A stretch of DNA of 64,000 nucleotides from Candolleomyces eurysporus. Its lineage: Eukaryota; Basidiomycota; Agaricomycetes; Agaricales; Psathyrellaceae. Made by a program: the position numbers and the translations under genes. This document shows, in pieces, positions 23,257 to 35,787 of the stretch. The stretch lies in the NCBI GenBank assembly GCA_027579435.1, contig JANBPK010000814.1:83580-147579 (forward strand), read 5' to 3'. Under the pieces are notes generated by a model, which ran no database searches, was not told the DNA's origin, and worked only from the letters and a program-made list of their open reading frames with translations. How positions within the stretch are numbered: position 1 is the first letter of the stretch; the number at the start of each line of letters is the position of its first letter.

Positions 23257-25849
23257 TCACTGCAGGGCAGGAGGAAGAGCGTTATAGATGGGACAGAGAT
23301 CCAACCACTCTTGCTTGATTATCTGGGACTGCGGCCCAGAGCGTTGCTCAGCTGGCGCTTCAGCAAACACGACAGCTAAGCCTGCTTCAAGATGCCAATC
23401 TGCGAAAAGAGTATATGAGTGCGGGTTAAAGTGAGCGAAATGGGCGTCACGTACCAATATGGCAGTGGAGGAACCTATTAATAGAATAAAGGAAAACACT
23501 GAGGGCCGATGCTTGATTTGCGGAGAAAATGCGCTCACCACGGGCCAGGATTGTCAGCCTTGAAACGAATGATTCCAGTTCCTCCCTTGATACCGACGAC
23601 ATCTCGGCGGGGAGGGTTCACATAGTTCGGCGGTCCGCTGTTACCTTGGACAACGTCGAACGCATGTCCATGGAGACTAGATGCCGATGTTAACATATAA
23701 ATCCACCTATTTGAGTGGATCAACCACTTACTGGAAGGGACTTAGAGAGAGCCACATCGTGGTGAGCAGAAAGAAAGCTAGATAACACGATGACACTTAC
23801 TGAGTGTGGCCTAATCCAAAGCATGATCAGTTGAGGGATTACAAGTATCAGAAGATAGTATCGTACCATTCGCAGAGCCATGAAGATGAATTTCGACAAT
23901 TTCATTGTGATTGAGGACCAAGGTGTGCTCGGAAGTTGTGAAGTCGCCCGGATTAGTTGCCCCACCCAAAATTTGGAGGAGGGTCGGAGTGCTCGGAGAA
24001 AGATATTGAATCCCGTTGAACATCCACTATAAAGGGCGTTATTGACAGCTGATAGAGAGGAACTGCGGTGAAAAAGGATACCTTTGTGCCTCCGCTAGTG
24101 GAACGAGAGAACTGAAGGTCAATGATCCTGTCGGCAGGAGCGCTACCTCCTGGGGCACCAGGGTTCTCCAACGGAGCGAGTGTGTATTCTTGGAGAACAT
24201 TCTCTGGGTCCCTGTCCGCTCGAGTGGTCGGCTCAGCGTTAGGAGCTCCCTCGTAGTGAAGAACTGCGTAAACGTTCTCCTCATCGACTTGTATGCAAAT
24301 ATCAATATTAAGGGTGAACAATGAAAGCATTGGTGGCTTACGATTGTCGTTGTCACTGTGATGCTGAAGATCCATAGGTGCGCGAATCCAATAGTTCCTG
24401 ATAGGCTGGTTGGCGTGAACTACGGCAGAGTATCGCTGCCCAACGAATATCTCAAAACCGTCAACGGTCTTTGGAACATGGCTAACGCCGTCAACCTGGA
24501 GTCACATTCGCTCGGTAAGCGAATTGATCCAGTAGTTCTGAGAACAAGCACCGACCTCAATAATTGTGATAGGATGGTTCTCGATCGAAAATTCGAAGCT
24601 GCCGTAAGCGGAGATATTGACGATCCGGAGGCGATATTTCTTTCCCTGGACGACGTTGACCCTGGCTCGAGTGACTGAAGGGCCTCCTACGTAGCGGCCA
24701 ATTCCATTGATCGTTCCGGAGTCAGGAACCTAACACATACAAGCAGGGGTAAGCAATAAATCGGGGAATTGTAAAGAGTGACGAAAAGGCATACCGGCTC
24801 ATGGTTTCCTGCCATGTAGATAGCTTGTATACCCGGCGCAGGCTATCGATTAATTGGGTGCTCAGTTGAATAGTATAAGCTGGACAAGGGGAACGCATAC
24901 AAGATGATACCAATCGCCCAATGTGATGACCGTATTCGCGTTGTCTTCGTCGTAGAGGGATAGATGGGGATCGTTCGGGTCCCTCACAACAATAACTCTT
25001 CAAACCATGCGTGAGCCTTCTGACCTCCAAGAAGCTGCTATGTTGCGCATACCCTCGAAGTCCATCGACGTATTGGGAGGAGAGGTGGCTGATAGAAGAA
25101 ACCATTAGTATTTGTCATAAGTAACAATGGCATGAGTAGTTTGAGTACCCACCTGTGGTACCTGTGGGGCAAATGTTAGAATCATGTGGGTACTATGAAG
25201 ACAATATTACCTACCAGTGCGTGCCGGCCTGTCCTCGAAGCGGGACTGAAAAAGTAAAGCGGTCGAAAAANCGCGCCCGGCTGGTACGAAAAGATAGGGG
25301 ATCACGTACTGTCGTAGGTGTACGAGTTACCAGGGGCAATCGGGCATTGGGTCACCATAGCAGCTTGAGAGCAGAGTCAACATTCTGAAGTGGACGAAGG
25401 AGAAATAACATACGTCCATCTTCTGACGCCGTTCTGCCTTGGAACTGAAAGAAGAGTCAGTGACTGGAATGGTGCCAGACGTAGAAAGGAAATGTCCGTT
25501 CAGATACCTACCAATCCGTGCCAATGGATCGAAGTACTTCGCCTTAGGTAAACAAGATGATGAGTCCATACCCTGTTTGAGCGTCGAGCGGGAAGGGAAA
25601 TGATATCTACCTCATGAGTGGGTTCGTCAATTGGTTATTGACGGTGATGTGCAACACATCGTTGTTAGTGGCCTCGATCAGCGTACCAGGGAAAACACCG
25701 TTCACAAGTACGGCGGGTCGCGAGAAACCGTCAGGCGCAATATTGGCATTGGCAACGTTGAACGTATAGTGAACGTCCGCCGCAAGCACGGTGGAGAAAA
25801 GAGCAATTTGAGCTAGAAGACGACAGAAACTAGAATTAAGAAAGACCAT
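23257..25849 (-). CDS. Laccase (multicopper oxidase), secreted, many short exons
   Basis: The ATG at 25849 starts [20 protein letters not shown] with cleavage likely after VLA, then [18 protein letters not shown]. Splicing recovers all copper motifs: L1 [10 protein letters not shown]2 [21 protein letters not shown]3 [18 protein letters not shown]4 FLHCHIDWHLEAG. The second copper centre is preceded by [16 protein letters not shown]. It ends NALPPALQ with TGA at 23257. Laccases oxidise phenols while reducing O2 to water at one T1 and three T2/T3 coppers. The residue ten positions after the T1 Cys is Leu ([12 protein letters not shown] region), as in many fungal laccases. Tiny exons include 25512-25542 (31 nt), 25153-25161 (9 nt), 23801-23810 (10 nt), 23732-23740 (9 nt) and 23455-23474 (20 nt). 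The N at 25271 is intronic. Confidence 0.93.
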
Positions 25850-28061
25850 GTTGTTAGTCGATGCGGGTGTCAGTAACCCTTCAGCCTTTAAATACCACAA
25901 AAATTAGGAAATTTACGAGATCTAAAATGCTAGGCTCCGATCTCCGGGGTTCGCCAGTCAGCAGTAGAAACCACCCTTGGTTCATCTTTCGATAGTTACT
26001 TTTAGTCCCTTGTCTCGATCTGACCCTTGGAACCCAAACGAGAAGCGAAGCAGGACCGAAATGAGCCAGGTTCAACGCCACCTGGGCGGCCTCTGAGAAA
26101 TACCAGTTAATTATCCTCCTCAAACGAGTAATCGGGCTCGCAGGAAGGTACGACATGAGCAAAGATGTGCCTGCCCGTATAGGCTCATTCAGCCAGAGGC
26201 GCGTCAGCCATGCCGTACAGTATCCATGATGATATGGAGAGTCTGTCAAGTACAATCAGAAGAGATGGCGGGGATTGTTCATGTATTGAGCAAACATACC
26301 CGATGACCCATCTAGATAGAATACAACGGCTCCACTCACCATAACCAGTAGCAACGGTACCTGCATACTGCCGTTTACTGCACTTTTTTGAGAATGAGTG
26401 CATGCGCCTTGAAATTTAGGTAGAAATTGCCTCAAACAACGTTTACGGAATGATCATTACGGCGCCCAGCTCGAAGCGAGAATGGCGGTGAGGCACTTCC
26501 TGCCAGATGCTATGGGTTAATGGGACGACACACTCCTGTACTCTGGGTCCCAGATGGAGGGTAAGGGAGGGGATAAATGCTTCCTCGCGTCCCAAGAGAA
26601 TGTCACCGTCTTCCAGCCATTTGACATCCGTTCGAAGCCTACGGAATCGACAGAACGGAGACCCAAATAAGTGCCTGCGGTTTCCAGGCCGTGACAGTCG
26701 TGGGGCCCTTTCACAGTCTCCTTTGAAGAGTATAACAGGCTGAATAAACCCTGAACACTGGAAGGGCACCCTAAACGGAACTGACCCATGGTAAGCATCC
26801 ATCATCAGGAACGGACCAACGTTGCTGACGCTTCACATTCCCCGCCACGATGCTTCTTGTAGCCCATTAAGGGGTGTGCATCCGATCCATAAAACAGGCG
26901 ACTCGTTCGCATACCATGGGTTTGGTTTTGTTCAGGTCCAGTGGTAGGGCACCGCCGAACCTGATCACAATTTCACGCTGTCAAGTCAAATATCAGATAG
27001 GAATGATGCTGATAGCACATACATAACGTACTCAGATGCTGAAATGCTGACCTAGGTCAGAAGAGCTATCATTGGGCTGAGTAATAGAGGATTTCGAAGA
27101 CCGTAGACATAAGCACGAACATATTCGGGTTCAAGAGCAGAGCACTGAGCAGTGCCGCCCGGTTTAGGCTGAAATTCCCCAGTCCTACACCGCCACTGAT
27201 GGCACCTGTTCCTGAAAATCCACCAAGTTTTTGTTGTGGAGATTGCCAACTGAATTGAAAGCCTTGGCACTATCGGAAACCTTGGAGCTTAGAGCCCTCT
27301 TCTAGGAGCTACATAAGGGATATCTCTTTTTTCAGTTAGAATGGTACTTTCACTTTTGGAAAAGGAAGAACATCAACTTCCCTCGCACCCTTGCACCATC
27401 CATCGTTCGGTCCGATGTGGCTTCCTTGTTCCCACTGTATCCCCCTTGTTCTAAATGACGCTTCCAGTTGTGACAGATCATATCTGAATGCTTCTCATCT
27501 CTCTGATCTTAGTCTGAAGCGAGATCGTCACGATCCAGGCTGCCGGCGCTCCGGGTTAGGCGCCTGTTGTCCGATGCGGGAGAAGTACCCATGTACCACA
27601 TGCCACACCAAGGCACCAGAGGCGGCTTTGTAGTGTCTTCGGGATATGAACCCGTCTTATACCTGTTTTGAGAGTCTCTGTGTACAGAAGCTGCTGTGGA
27701 TCCAATGCCGCTGTTAACGAGTCATGATCAGCTGCCGTTCGCTTGTCAAAACCAAGGATACGGCGGTGATGGATGGACAATGTTCATTGAAAGGACGGCA
27801 GCGAGCAGGTGACTGGTACTGGAACCAATAGGAGACCGTCGAGGGAAGCGTCCAAGCAGGGTCATAAGTGTAGGTACGCAGGTGTTGAGAGCGAGGTACT
27901 CGTTCGAATCATATTTCTCTGCTTTGCTTCTTACACAGCTTTCACAAGAGCAAAGTAAGTTAAATTATCAAAAGAGATAACAGAGATTCATTCTTTGATA
28001 CTGGCTTCTGGAAGTCAGGACTATTCGAAAGGCTATGCTAACGCCGGCCTAAGTCGACCGT
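25850..28061. other. Gene-poor region, possible decayed coding fragments
   Basis: About 2.2 kb without a complete gene. On the minus strand, 27052-27270 reads EFQPKPGGTAQCSALEPEYV, then RAYVYGLRNP, faintly like the AYGLRNP block of glucose/sorbosone dehydrogenases. Another minus-strand frame at 26443-26805 has no recognisable motif. These could not be joined into a gene, so I treat them as possible relics. Confidence 0.3.
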
Positions 28062-29776
28062 TCAAATACTCCCCATTCGCTCTCGAATGGCTTGGCGAAC
28101 TGCCTCCCACCGTTCCCTGTTCCTTGTCCGTTCCCCAGCCTCAACATCTGATAATTCGCATTCCAGATCTGGAAAATGTGCGACAAGAAAAGATGTAACG
28201 GACGAAGGTGATCTGATGGGGCAGCCGGCTCCGACCACAAGTATCTTCAGACGAGCCCGTGGCCGGTGTTCGCCATCTCCTTTATGATTGGCACGCTGAG
28301 GGGCGGGAAGCCGATCGTCTTCTGTTGTTACTCGACCCGCGTCGAAGCATATGCGGAGAGTTCGTAGGGAGGGGCATCCGTAAGCGATATCGAGCATATG
28401 GGTGTGGTCAATATGAGGGACGTGAGGTTCTTCGAGGTGGTTTTGCAGGTGAAGGCTTTGGATCTTTGGCCAGGCCGTAGGAATGAGTTTTGCCAGCGCC
28501 GGAGTCAACCATGCGCCGTCGTCCAGACGTATTTCAACCGTTTCCAGATTGATGAACTTGAACAAGGGGGATATGTCCACTGCGCGAGAATCTAATTCCA
28601 GAGGCTCATCCACCCACCCCTCATCGTTATCGCTGGGATCACAGATTTCCAGCTTTCGTAAGGTGTCGGGGTTGAGATGGTGATGAATGGTGTCGAGCAG
28701 TAGCCGAGCATTCGTCGCGTAACCAATCGAAGTATCCTCATCGGCGCAATAAGACCGAACGCCTAGAAATTGAATTTGATTCGTTGGGTGAAGATGTTGT
28801 AGGAAGCCAATGGCCTCTGTGAAGGAAAGGTCCGAGTGTATCATAACTGAACGGAGCGACCTGAATCGTTCCTTGCTCAGGAATGGAGCCTCATCTCCAT
28901 CCCGTGGTGTCGCCGTGTATAGGAAGGGAATATCTGGATCATATAAACAGATGGCGGTGAGGTTGGGCAGTAACGATATGTGAGGAATGGCGATTGGTTG
29001 GACGGATGTAATTGTGATGCTTTCAAGATGCTCCCAAGGGAAAGAGGTCAGATAGCCACATTGGTGAACGAAAGGGGCTTCTGTCTCCCCAGAGTTCGAT
29101 TTATCCTGGATTTCGAGCGTCCTCAAGGTAGGAAGCCGGTTTAAAACATATCGGAGAGACGCTAAGTGCGTCGGTTCGTTGGGATAAACACCGAACAGCA
29201 GGTCCTGTATGTTTGGGCCAAGATAGAGAGAGTAGCCGGAGAAACCATACGCAGCGATCTCCTGTGAACCTGGACCCCACTCTAGCTTGGTGATAAGTGG
29301 CGAGAATGCACCAGGCTGGTTCTGGGTAACCAGTTGCAACACTTGGATGAGCTCTGCCGAAAAGATGGTTTCGGAGGACCCGCTAGGTGTCCGGGATTTG
29401 GGTGACTCCACAGTGCGTATTCTACGAGCATAGAAGTTCAAATATCTTTGCAGGTCTGTTGGAAGAAGCTCGCGAGACTTGCGTAAGTACTGTCATCGAC
29501 AAAGTGGATTCAGCCTCGTATCTCACAGATCTGAAAGGGAAAGACTCCTACCACGACTTTGAATTTGAAGTCCCCGCCAACTATTCGCGTTTCAAAGAAA
29601 CGCGCTGGTAGGCACTTTAGGAGCGGCCTAAACGCTGGGACGGTGTGCCAGAGGTTGTCAAGTGCGGGCTCCAGGAAGCTGCGGCATGTAAGGCCCACTG
29701 ATAGCAGCTCTTTTGGGCACAGGGGGTCAAAAATCAAGCGTAGGACTTCCGGAACACGCAAACACGGGTGGGCCAT
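28062..29776 (-). CDS. F-box-like/LRR-like protein, copy 3
   Basis: Exon 1 (29776-29552, 75 codons) encodes MAHPCLRVPEVLRLIFDPLC, then LSVGLTCRSFLEPALDNLWH, the F-box pattern shared with the other copies. A 74-nt intron (29551-29478) sits at the conserved phase-0 site after a Val-Val. Exon 2 (29477-28062) begins SRELLPTDLQRYLNFYARRI and ends RERWEAVRQAIRERMGSI, giving about 546 aa. The body shows LRR-like segments (LRTLEIQDK, LRKLEICDP, LRTLRICFD), and GAGCPIRSPSSVTSFLVAHF corresponds to GHSPIESPSLVT in copies 1 and 2. It is a dispersed paralog 12 kb from the tandem pair and on the other strand. Predicted SCF adaptor; target unknown. Confidence 0.82.
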
Positions 29777-29833
29777 GAGAATATGAACTTGGAAGAAAGT
29801 TGTAACAAGACGTGGCAGCAGAATATCGCATCA

Positions 29834-29849
29834 CTTTAAGGTTAGGGTC
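29834..29849 (-). promoter_or_regulatory. Telomere-like CCCTAA motif in F-box gene 3 promoter
   Basis: On the minus strand GACCCTAACCTTAAAG lies about 60 bp before the ATG at 29776, in the same orientation relative to the gene as the motifs at 12583 and 14597. This copy is not part of the tandem duplication, so its retention is more informative. Confidence 0.45.
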
Positions 29850-30226
29850 CAAAGGTCTGTCCACTAAAACGCAAAACGCCTTTTCAAAGTTTTCAAAGCA
29901 TGAAAAACGACAATTATATAGCCCATGTCGAGCTTTTAATTAAAAAGGCCTAAGTTTCCATCTGGCACAGGATACTACAAATTAGTTCCACATCAAACTC
30001 CAGTCCATTTGCTATTAGCACCTCCTATCTGCTGACGTTCAATTCTTCCGTCGGGCCACAGTTCGGGCGGTCGCTGAGTGCTCAGAGTATCGGGATTGCC
30101 GTAGGCGAGCACTTTCGACAAACTTTGGAGGGAATCGTAGGAAAGACAAATCTAGCAAAGTGTTTAGAGATACAGCCTGAGTAGATACCACAGAAACTAT
30201 ACTAAACGTCTCAATGATGGGCAGAA

Positions 30227-33200
30227 TCAAATTCTTGCAAGTCGATCGAAAGATGCTACACTCTCCCCTCTCAGGACCGTCGCACACTGAGTCAGATGCG
30301 CATCCCAATTTCGAAGGTCTCCTAATTTCTCCTCATCCACGGAGTCCTCAGAAGCCAGTGCCCCTTGCACCACCTCTCGAGCTTTCTCTACCAATGCAAC
30401 AACGCCGAGTTGCTCAAGGGTCGGGAGAGTATTAGGTCCATCCGCAAGAGCGAGGGTAGCACTCAACGAAGCGCCGATCGTGAGCAACTAGAATAGAGAA
30501 CACCCGGGTGAGCAAAATTCCATCATACGAAGCAAGTAATGCGTACCCGAGGATCTGAAGTATTCAGCAACCGTACCCCATATTCAGCCGCCCCTGCTTC
30601 GACCATGAAGCCAGCCACATCTTCCCCTACCGCCAAAATATGTTTGATGGCGAGAGCATTTCCAGACTTTCGCTCCGACTTTAATGCTTCGGATGATTGG
30701 AGCGTTTCTTTGAAGGTATCCACCACCGCACGCTGGCCGACTTCTCCGCTACGAGCAAGTGCTACAACAAGCTTCGCAAGAGGTTCGAGTCCACCAGCAA
30801 TGGCAGGCCTTTCGGACAACGTCTTCGTCAACTCCTTGGTCCATCCCAGCTCAACGACGCTTTGCGGTCCATCCGGCTTGTCGTGCTCGACGATGACACC
30901 CAAAAACTGTATGATGATGGGAAGTACGGGTTTAGGCGTGTTTTTCGCGTTCCAGATCGAGAGTAAGGTGGGCAGCTTGGGCCGAATGCTCGAAACAATG
31001 ACCGACACCGCCTCGTCCGTCGATAAAGCGAGAAGGGCGATGATGACCTCCAAAGCAATACCCCAAGCCTCGTCAGGCTTCCCTCCCTCGGCGAGGACGC
31101 ACCACGCTATATCCAATCCCCCCGATTCCAACACAAGTTGTTTGAGCGCAGGGTCCGATGATTTCACCAGGACCTTGAGCCGACTGAGCACTTGGTGTTT
31201 ATCAAACCGCGATAAGTTCTGCTTCTTTTTCCTCCCTTGCCTAGGGGCCATGGACACCAGGAGTTGATCGATTTGCTGCTTCAAGACCGTACCCACGGCT
31301 CCGAGGTCGACATGGGCTATGAGACCTAAGAGCGGAGTTATACACTCGGGTGTACAGTCGGGATCATCGAACCCTATAATGACGGACTTGAGAAGCTCTG
31401 GCGTAGCGATGAGAGCAATGCCCTCTGGATACCCGTTGGCTAGTTTGAAGAGGTCTAAAGCCATAGTGTACGCCGTGAAGATACCGTATTCTCCTGTGTT
31501 TGTGATAGTTTCGACCGAGAAGTTGACGAGAGGCGAAGATTGGAAGAATCGGGTCTGGATATCTTTGAGGGGGGATGGTTTGTTACGATGCTGGTAGACC
31601 AGAAGCTTGAAGATATCCAACACCGCTCTTAGGACCTCCCGTCTTTGACTGTCTTCTTCGGAGGACTCGGAGGCGTCGGTGGCGAGTGTTACGAGGAATG
31701 GGACAATGTCTCCTGCGTAGTACGCCCGTGCCATGTCTTCGCTTGAAGCTATCATTTTCCTGATTTGGTCCAGCGGTGGGCGCTTGGAAGAAGAGAGAAC
31801 GGAGCGAATGGCCTCGACAATATCAGCAGTTGGGAGGCTTTCCATCAGCTCGACCATGTCGCTCTTGCCGTCGATAAGGAACCCAGCAAGAGACGCTTTG
31901 GCCAGCTGAGCGGAGAAGGGGACGAGAATGGGGAGAAGATGCTTGATTAAGAGAACGGTTTTGGAAATGACGCTATTAGTTGAAGGATTATTTTCAGTGA
32001 CTCTGAGCCCTCGGTTTATCTGAAGTACTCACAGTTCGAATTCCTTTGTAGTAGATACCTTTTTTCGCTGTGACTGCGACTCCGGTGCAGTATCGTCAGA
32101 GGACGGGGCGCCTTCTTCTTCTGGCTGCGCTTGTTCTTCAAGCTGGACCGCCAAAAAGATATTCAAATGATCCACCGTCTCCTGAGTAGCGAGAGCCGTC
32201 CAGGTCTTGAAAGGTTGCGGGGCGGACGGTTCCCCGAGCAGATTGACGAGGCGAGAAGCGGCAACCAACGACTCCGTGGTCTCATCGCCAATAAGCTGCG
32301 CAACAATATCCGGGAGGTACTTGTTCGTCCGTCCGATGTCCCTGTCGACGTCTCGCATGGAGAGAACGGCGAACGTCGCTCGGACCGCAGAGCGACGAGC
32401 CTCAACGGTCGTCATGGGTTCTCGGAGCAATTCCAATATGCGCGGTACAGCCCCTGCCTTACCAGCAGCCTCCAGGACTTGGACCTGCACCTTGTGCAGA
32501 GCCGCCAGCTCTTGATAGGATGACTCAAACCGGTTGAAAATGCTGTCGTTGTCGTTCAGCTCGGCGGAAGGGTATAGGGCTGCGAAAACGGGGGTAGGTG
32601 CGGTAGGAATACGAGTCGCAAATACCTTTTGAACCAACGAACTACTCTCGGACTCGTCTTGAAGGACCTGGGCGAGAAACTCCACGGCGGCGCTCGATGA
32701 CACCTCTTCGCTAAGCCTGTCGACGGCCAGGTGAACCAATGGCTCGTCGATGACGGAACGGGTGGCCTGAAGATACCCGTCTTGAGTGTCTTTGGATAAC
32801 AGCTCTGCGAGTAGCCTGAACGCGCTCCCCGAAACCTTCAACGCTCCGTCGTTGGCGTTGGAGATGATGCGGGAAAGGGTTTCTTGGGAAGTAAGTGTGG
32901 GGGCGACGTCATTTCTCAACGACGTATAGTGGTCCGATCGATAGGACCTGAGGAGGTTGCGTAAAACCGAGGAAGCAAGGGATCTGAATTCTGGATCTTC
33001 GGCTTGCATAGTGGACAATAACCATGGGAGAGAGTTGGCTAAGAGTAGATAGTGACCGAATTGAATATTGAGGGACATCGCTCTGTCAATGGCACCCTAA
33101 TAATATCGTCAGAGCGCTCGCAGGTTGAACGTTGACCACAAAGGCGTACCAAAGCCTGAATAGCGCCATCGTTGGTTTCCGCCTTCTGTACCACCTCTTG

Positions 33201-34339
33201 AACAAACTCGATTGCGCCCCCCTTTCCCGCTTCTTCCTGAACAAGGCTACCTGCAAGGTTCTGTAGGACTTGTAACTTTGATTGCAATTCGATGTCATCC
33301 TGCGACCAAAACTTCCGGAACCCGTCGGTTATTGCCTCGCTATCCCTCGAGCTGCACCAAGAGATCATTGACTCGCAGTACGACGCATTTGCGTTGGGTA
33401 CGCGCTTCTCCTTCGCGTAGAGGGAGAGCAACGAGACAATGGACGTCTCGTGAGCGAAGAAAAAGGCCACTGCCTCATCGTTTCCATAGAGAAACTTCAC
33501 GACTGCATCGGCGACCTCCGTATCGTCGTCGTTGAGAAGCCCGAGCAAGGGAATGACAATCCAGCCTTGAAGGTGTAGTTTATCTTGATCGGGAACGTGT
33601 TCGACGAGCTCGTCGACCCCTTCAAAGGCTTGGATGAGGCAGGACACCGCAGCCAACCGCGTCGCCTTGTCTGGTGAGAAGGTAGTCATCACCAAATAGT
33701 TCAAAGCTCCAGCCTTGACTGCGGCATTGCGGAACTTCGTTCTTGAAAGGACCAAAGCATTCTCGAAGCCTTCGATAGCACTGACATATGATGCATGATT
33801 GTGCTGTGCAGCTTCGTCGTCGTAGTCGGGGATGTTGTAAACAGATGCCTCGAATAATTCGACCAGCTGGCCTTCGAAAGCGTCATCGTCCTTCTCCAGC
33901 ATGTCCTCCAGGGTGCGAACAAGGTAATGCAAGTCCACACTCGAGGCGGAGATTTTGAATAGCGAGACGAAATCTTTGATATTCGCTCTGATGGCAGCAT
34001 CTCCTTCATCCGACATGGAAAGGGTGGTACAGATGAGTGAAATGAGGGAATACCGGCGTACTTCATCGGTAGTCTCAGATGCTGCCTTGATGAGGCGAGG
34101 CACATCGTTCAGAAGTTGTTTCGTAGCCGAATCTTGCTGTGTTGCGATTACAGAGTTGAGATCTTCAATAGCCTGGGGAAATGGAGCGTTTGGCGCAGGA
34201 AGCAAGGCGTGCCGGTGAAACTCACCTTGTCAAATACTTCCTGAGAGTCGGAAGATAGGCTGTCTATCATCTTCGACACTTCCTCGCTGGAAAGGAGGGT
34301 GCTGGGGGAAGCATCGTCGAGACCCTCGTCCGATGACAT
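30227..34339 (-). CDS. Large ARM/HEAT-like alpha-solenoid protein, 1,295 aa, function unknown
   Basis: Five exons join cleanly: 34339-34226, 34172-33150, 33096-32033, 31972-30547 and 30487-30227, totalling 3,888 nt. The protein opens MSSDEGLDDASPSTLLSSEE and ends ASFDRLARI. It is almost entirely helical, with repeated Leu/Ala-rich amphipathic segments (for example TRLAAVSCLIQAFEGVDELV, VIPLLGLLNDDDTEVADAVV, IAALITPLLGLIAHVD-like blocks, VILIIQFLGVIV-like blocks) as in armadillo or HEAT proteins. Acidic stretches occur near QLEEQAQPEEEGAPSSDD. There is no catalytic motif, signal peptide or membrane segment. It could be a cytoplasmic or nuclear scaffold, chaperone or transport factor; I cannot place it in a family. 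It is divergent from PUP1 with 407 bp between start codons. Confidence 0.8.
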
Positions 34340-34746
34340 TGTGAGTGGTGCAAGAGTGGGCCAAACTATTCAACCTGTTCAACCTTGGTTCAACCCTGAA
34401 TTCAAGACAAAAGGCTCCGTATTCAGCTACGCCACCCATCCAATAATGGAGAGAGCCGGGAGCGTGATTCAGAAACAGGGCATTTATTCAAGATCGATAA
34501 ACCTTCAGTAAGACTGGTCCCCGTCGGCTATTCTGAAGGGATATCCGCTATGCTCAACGAGATGGGGTTCGACGTCTCACAATGCAAGCAGGCGGCAGAG
34601 ACGCATTTGAGGGGAGGATAAGGAGCGACTTAGCTCCAGTTGGCAGCGGCCAGACGCGTCGCTGACAAATCGTGGTGCACGTGGGTCGCGATCCCAAGAC
34701 GCGTAATGCTCGATATTGCAGCTTTGCAGCAACCCTCATTATTCTA
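34340..34746. promoter_or_regulatory. Bidirectional promoter region between ARM-like gene and PUP1
   Basis: 407 bp between two divergent ATGs with no coding sequence. No specific binding site could be assigned by eye. Confidence 0.45.
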
Positions 34747-35787
34747 ATGGCAAGGCCTTCAGTATATTCATCTCCAGGGTTCGATTTCTCGAACCAGGTC
34801 AGGTATAAAGTCCCAAGATTCAAGCATAACCCTGTCATCTTACATGTTTGTTGTCCAGGAACAACTTTCTCGCCGAGAAAGGCTTGCCATTACCAAAGGC
34901 GACGAGCACCGGTACCACGATCGTAGGATGCTTATTCAAAGACGGTATTGTGCTGGGTGCGGATACGAGAGCGACGGAAGGCGATATAGTAGCCGATAAG
35001 AACTGCGAGAAGGTCCTTCACAGTCGTACCACCTCAGCAACGTTCTGATCGTTTCCCCAGATCCATTATATCACAGAGTCCATTCGCTGCTGCGGTGCTG
35101 GAACTGCAGCTGATACCGAATTCACCACAGCTCTTATCTCCTCAAACATGGAGCTTCATTCCTTGCAGTCAGGCAGGAAACCTCGGGTTGTCACCGCCAT
35201 GACCATGCTCAAGCAAATGCTCTTCAGGTGCGCACGCCTCTCACCTCGATCCTATCATGGTGGTCTGATCGTGTGCTCTAGGTATCAAGGACATGTTGGA
35301 GCCGCTCTTGTACTTGGAGGCGTTGATTCGACTGGCCCTCATCTGTTCACAATCCATCCACACGGTTCCACCGACAAGCTCCCATACGTGACGATGGGTT
35401 CTGGTAGTCTTGCTGCAATGGCCGTATTCGAAAGCGGATGGCTGCCAAACATGGATGTAAGTGCCAATCCTTTTGAGATGAAGGGTCGGTGGAGACTCAC
35501 AGATTCTGCGACAGCGTAAACAAGCTTTGGATCTGGTGAAGGCGGCGATCGCAGCCGGTATTTTCAACGATCTGGGTTCGGGATCCAACATCGACGCCTG
35601 CATAATCACGGCGACCTCCACCGAGATGCTGAGGAACGTCGAAATGCCCAACCAGCGAGTACAGAAAGAGAGAGATTACAAGTTCAGCAAAGGGACGACA
35701 GCCTGGAGGAAAGAAGAAATCAGGAACTTGATCGTCGAAGAGCAGATCACCCCCATCGGTCGTGGAGATGAGATGGATACAACATAG
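34747..35787 (+). CDS. PUP1: 20S proteasome subunit beta-2 (trypsin-like active subunit)
   Basis: The ATG at 34747 opens [19 protein letters not shown]. After the first intron (donor GTATAA at 34803) come [20 protein letters not shown] and [20 protein letters not shown]. The propeptide ends before the Thr of TTIVG, the N-terminal nucleophile of active beta subunits; the Asp in GADTRAT and the Lys in the SDKN-like ADKNCEK region fit the active-site triad. Later blocks are [40 protein letters not shown] and the C-terminal extension [18 protein letters not shown], which wraps beta-3 in known structures. Ends at TAG, 35787. It cleaves after basic residues in the core proteasome. Confidence 0.93.

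Noticed and set aside
27896..27925. GTTCGAATC, resembling a tRNA T-loop
   Set aside because: No acceptor stem, anticodon arm or D-arm can be folded around it.
30539..31267. 242-codon plus-strand open frame
   Set aside because: Entirely antisense to exon 4 of the ARM-like gene; composition follows from the other strand and there are no motifs.
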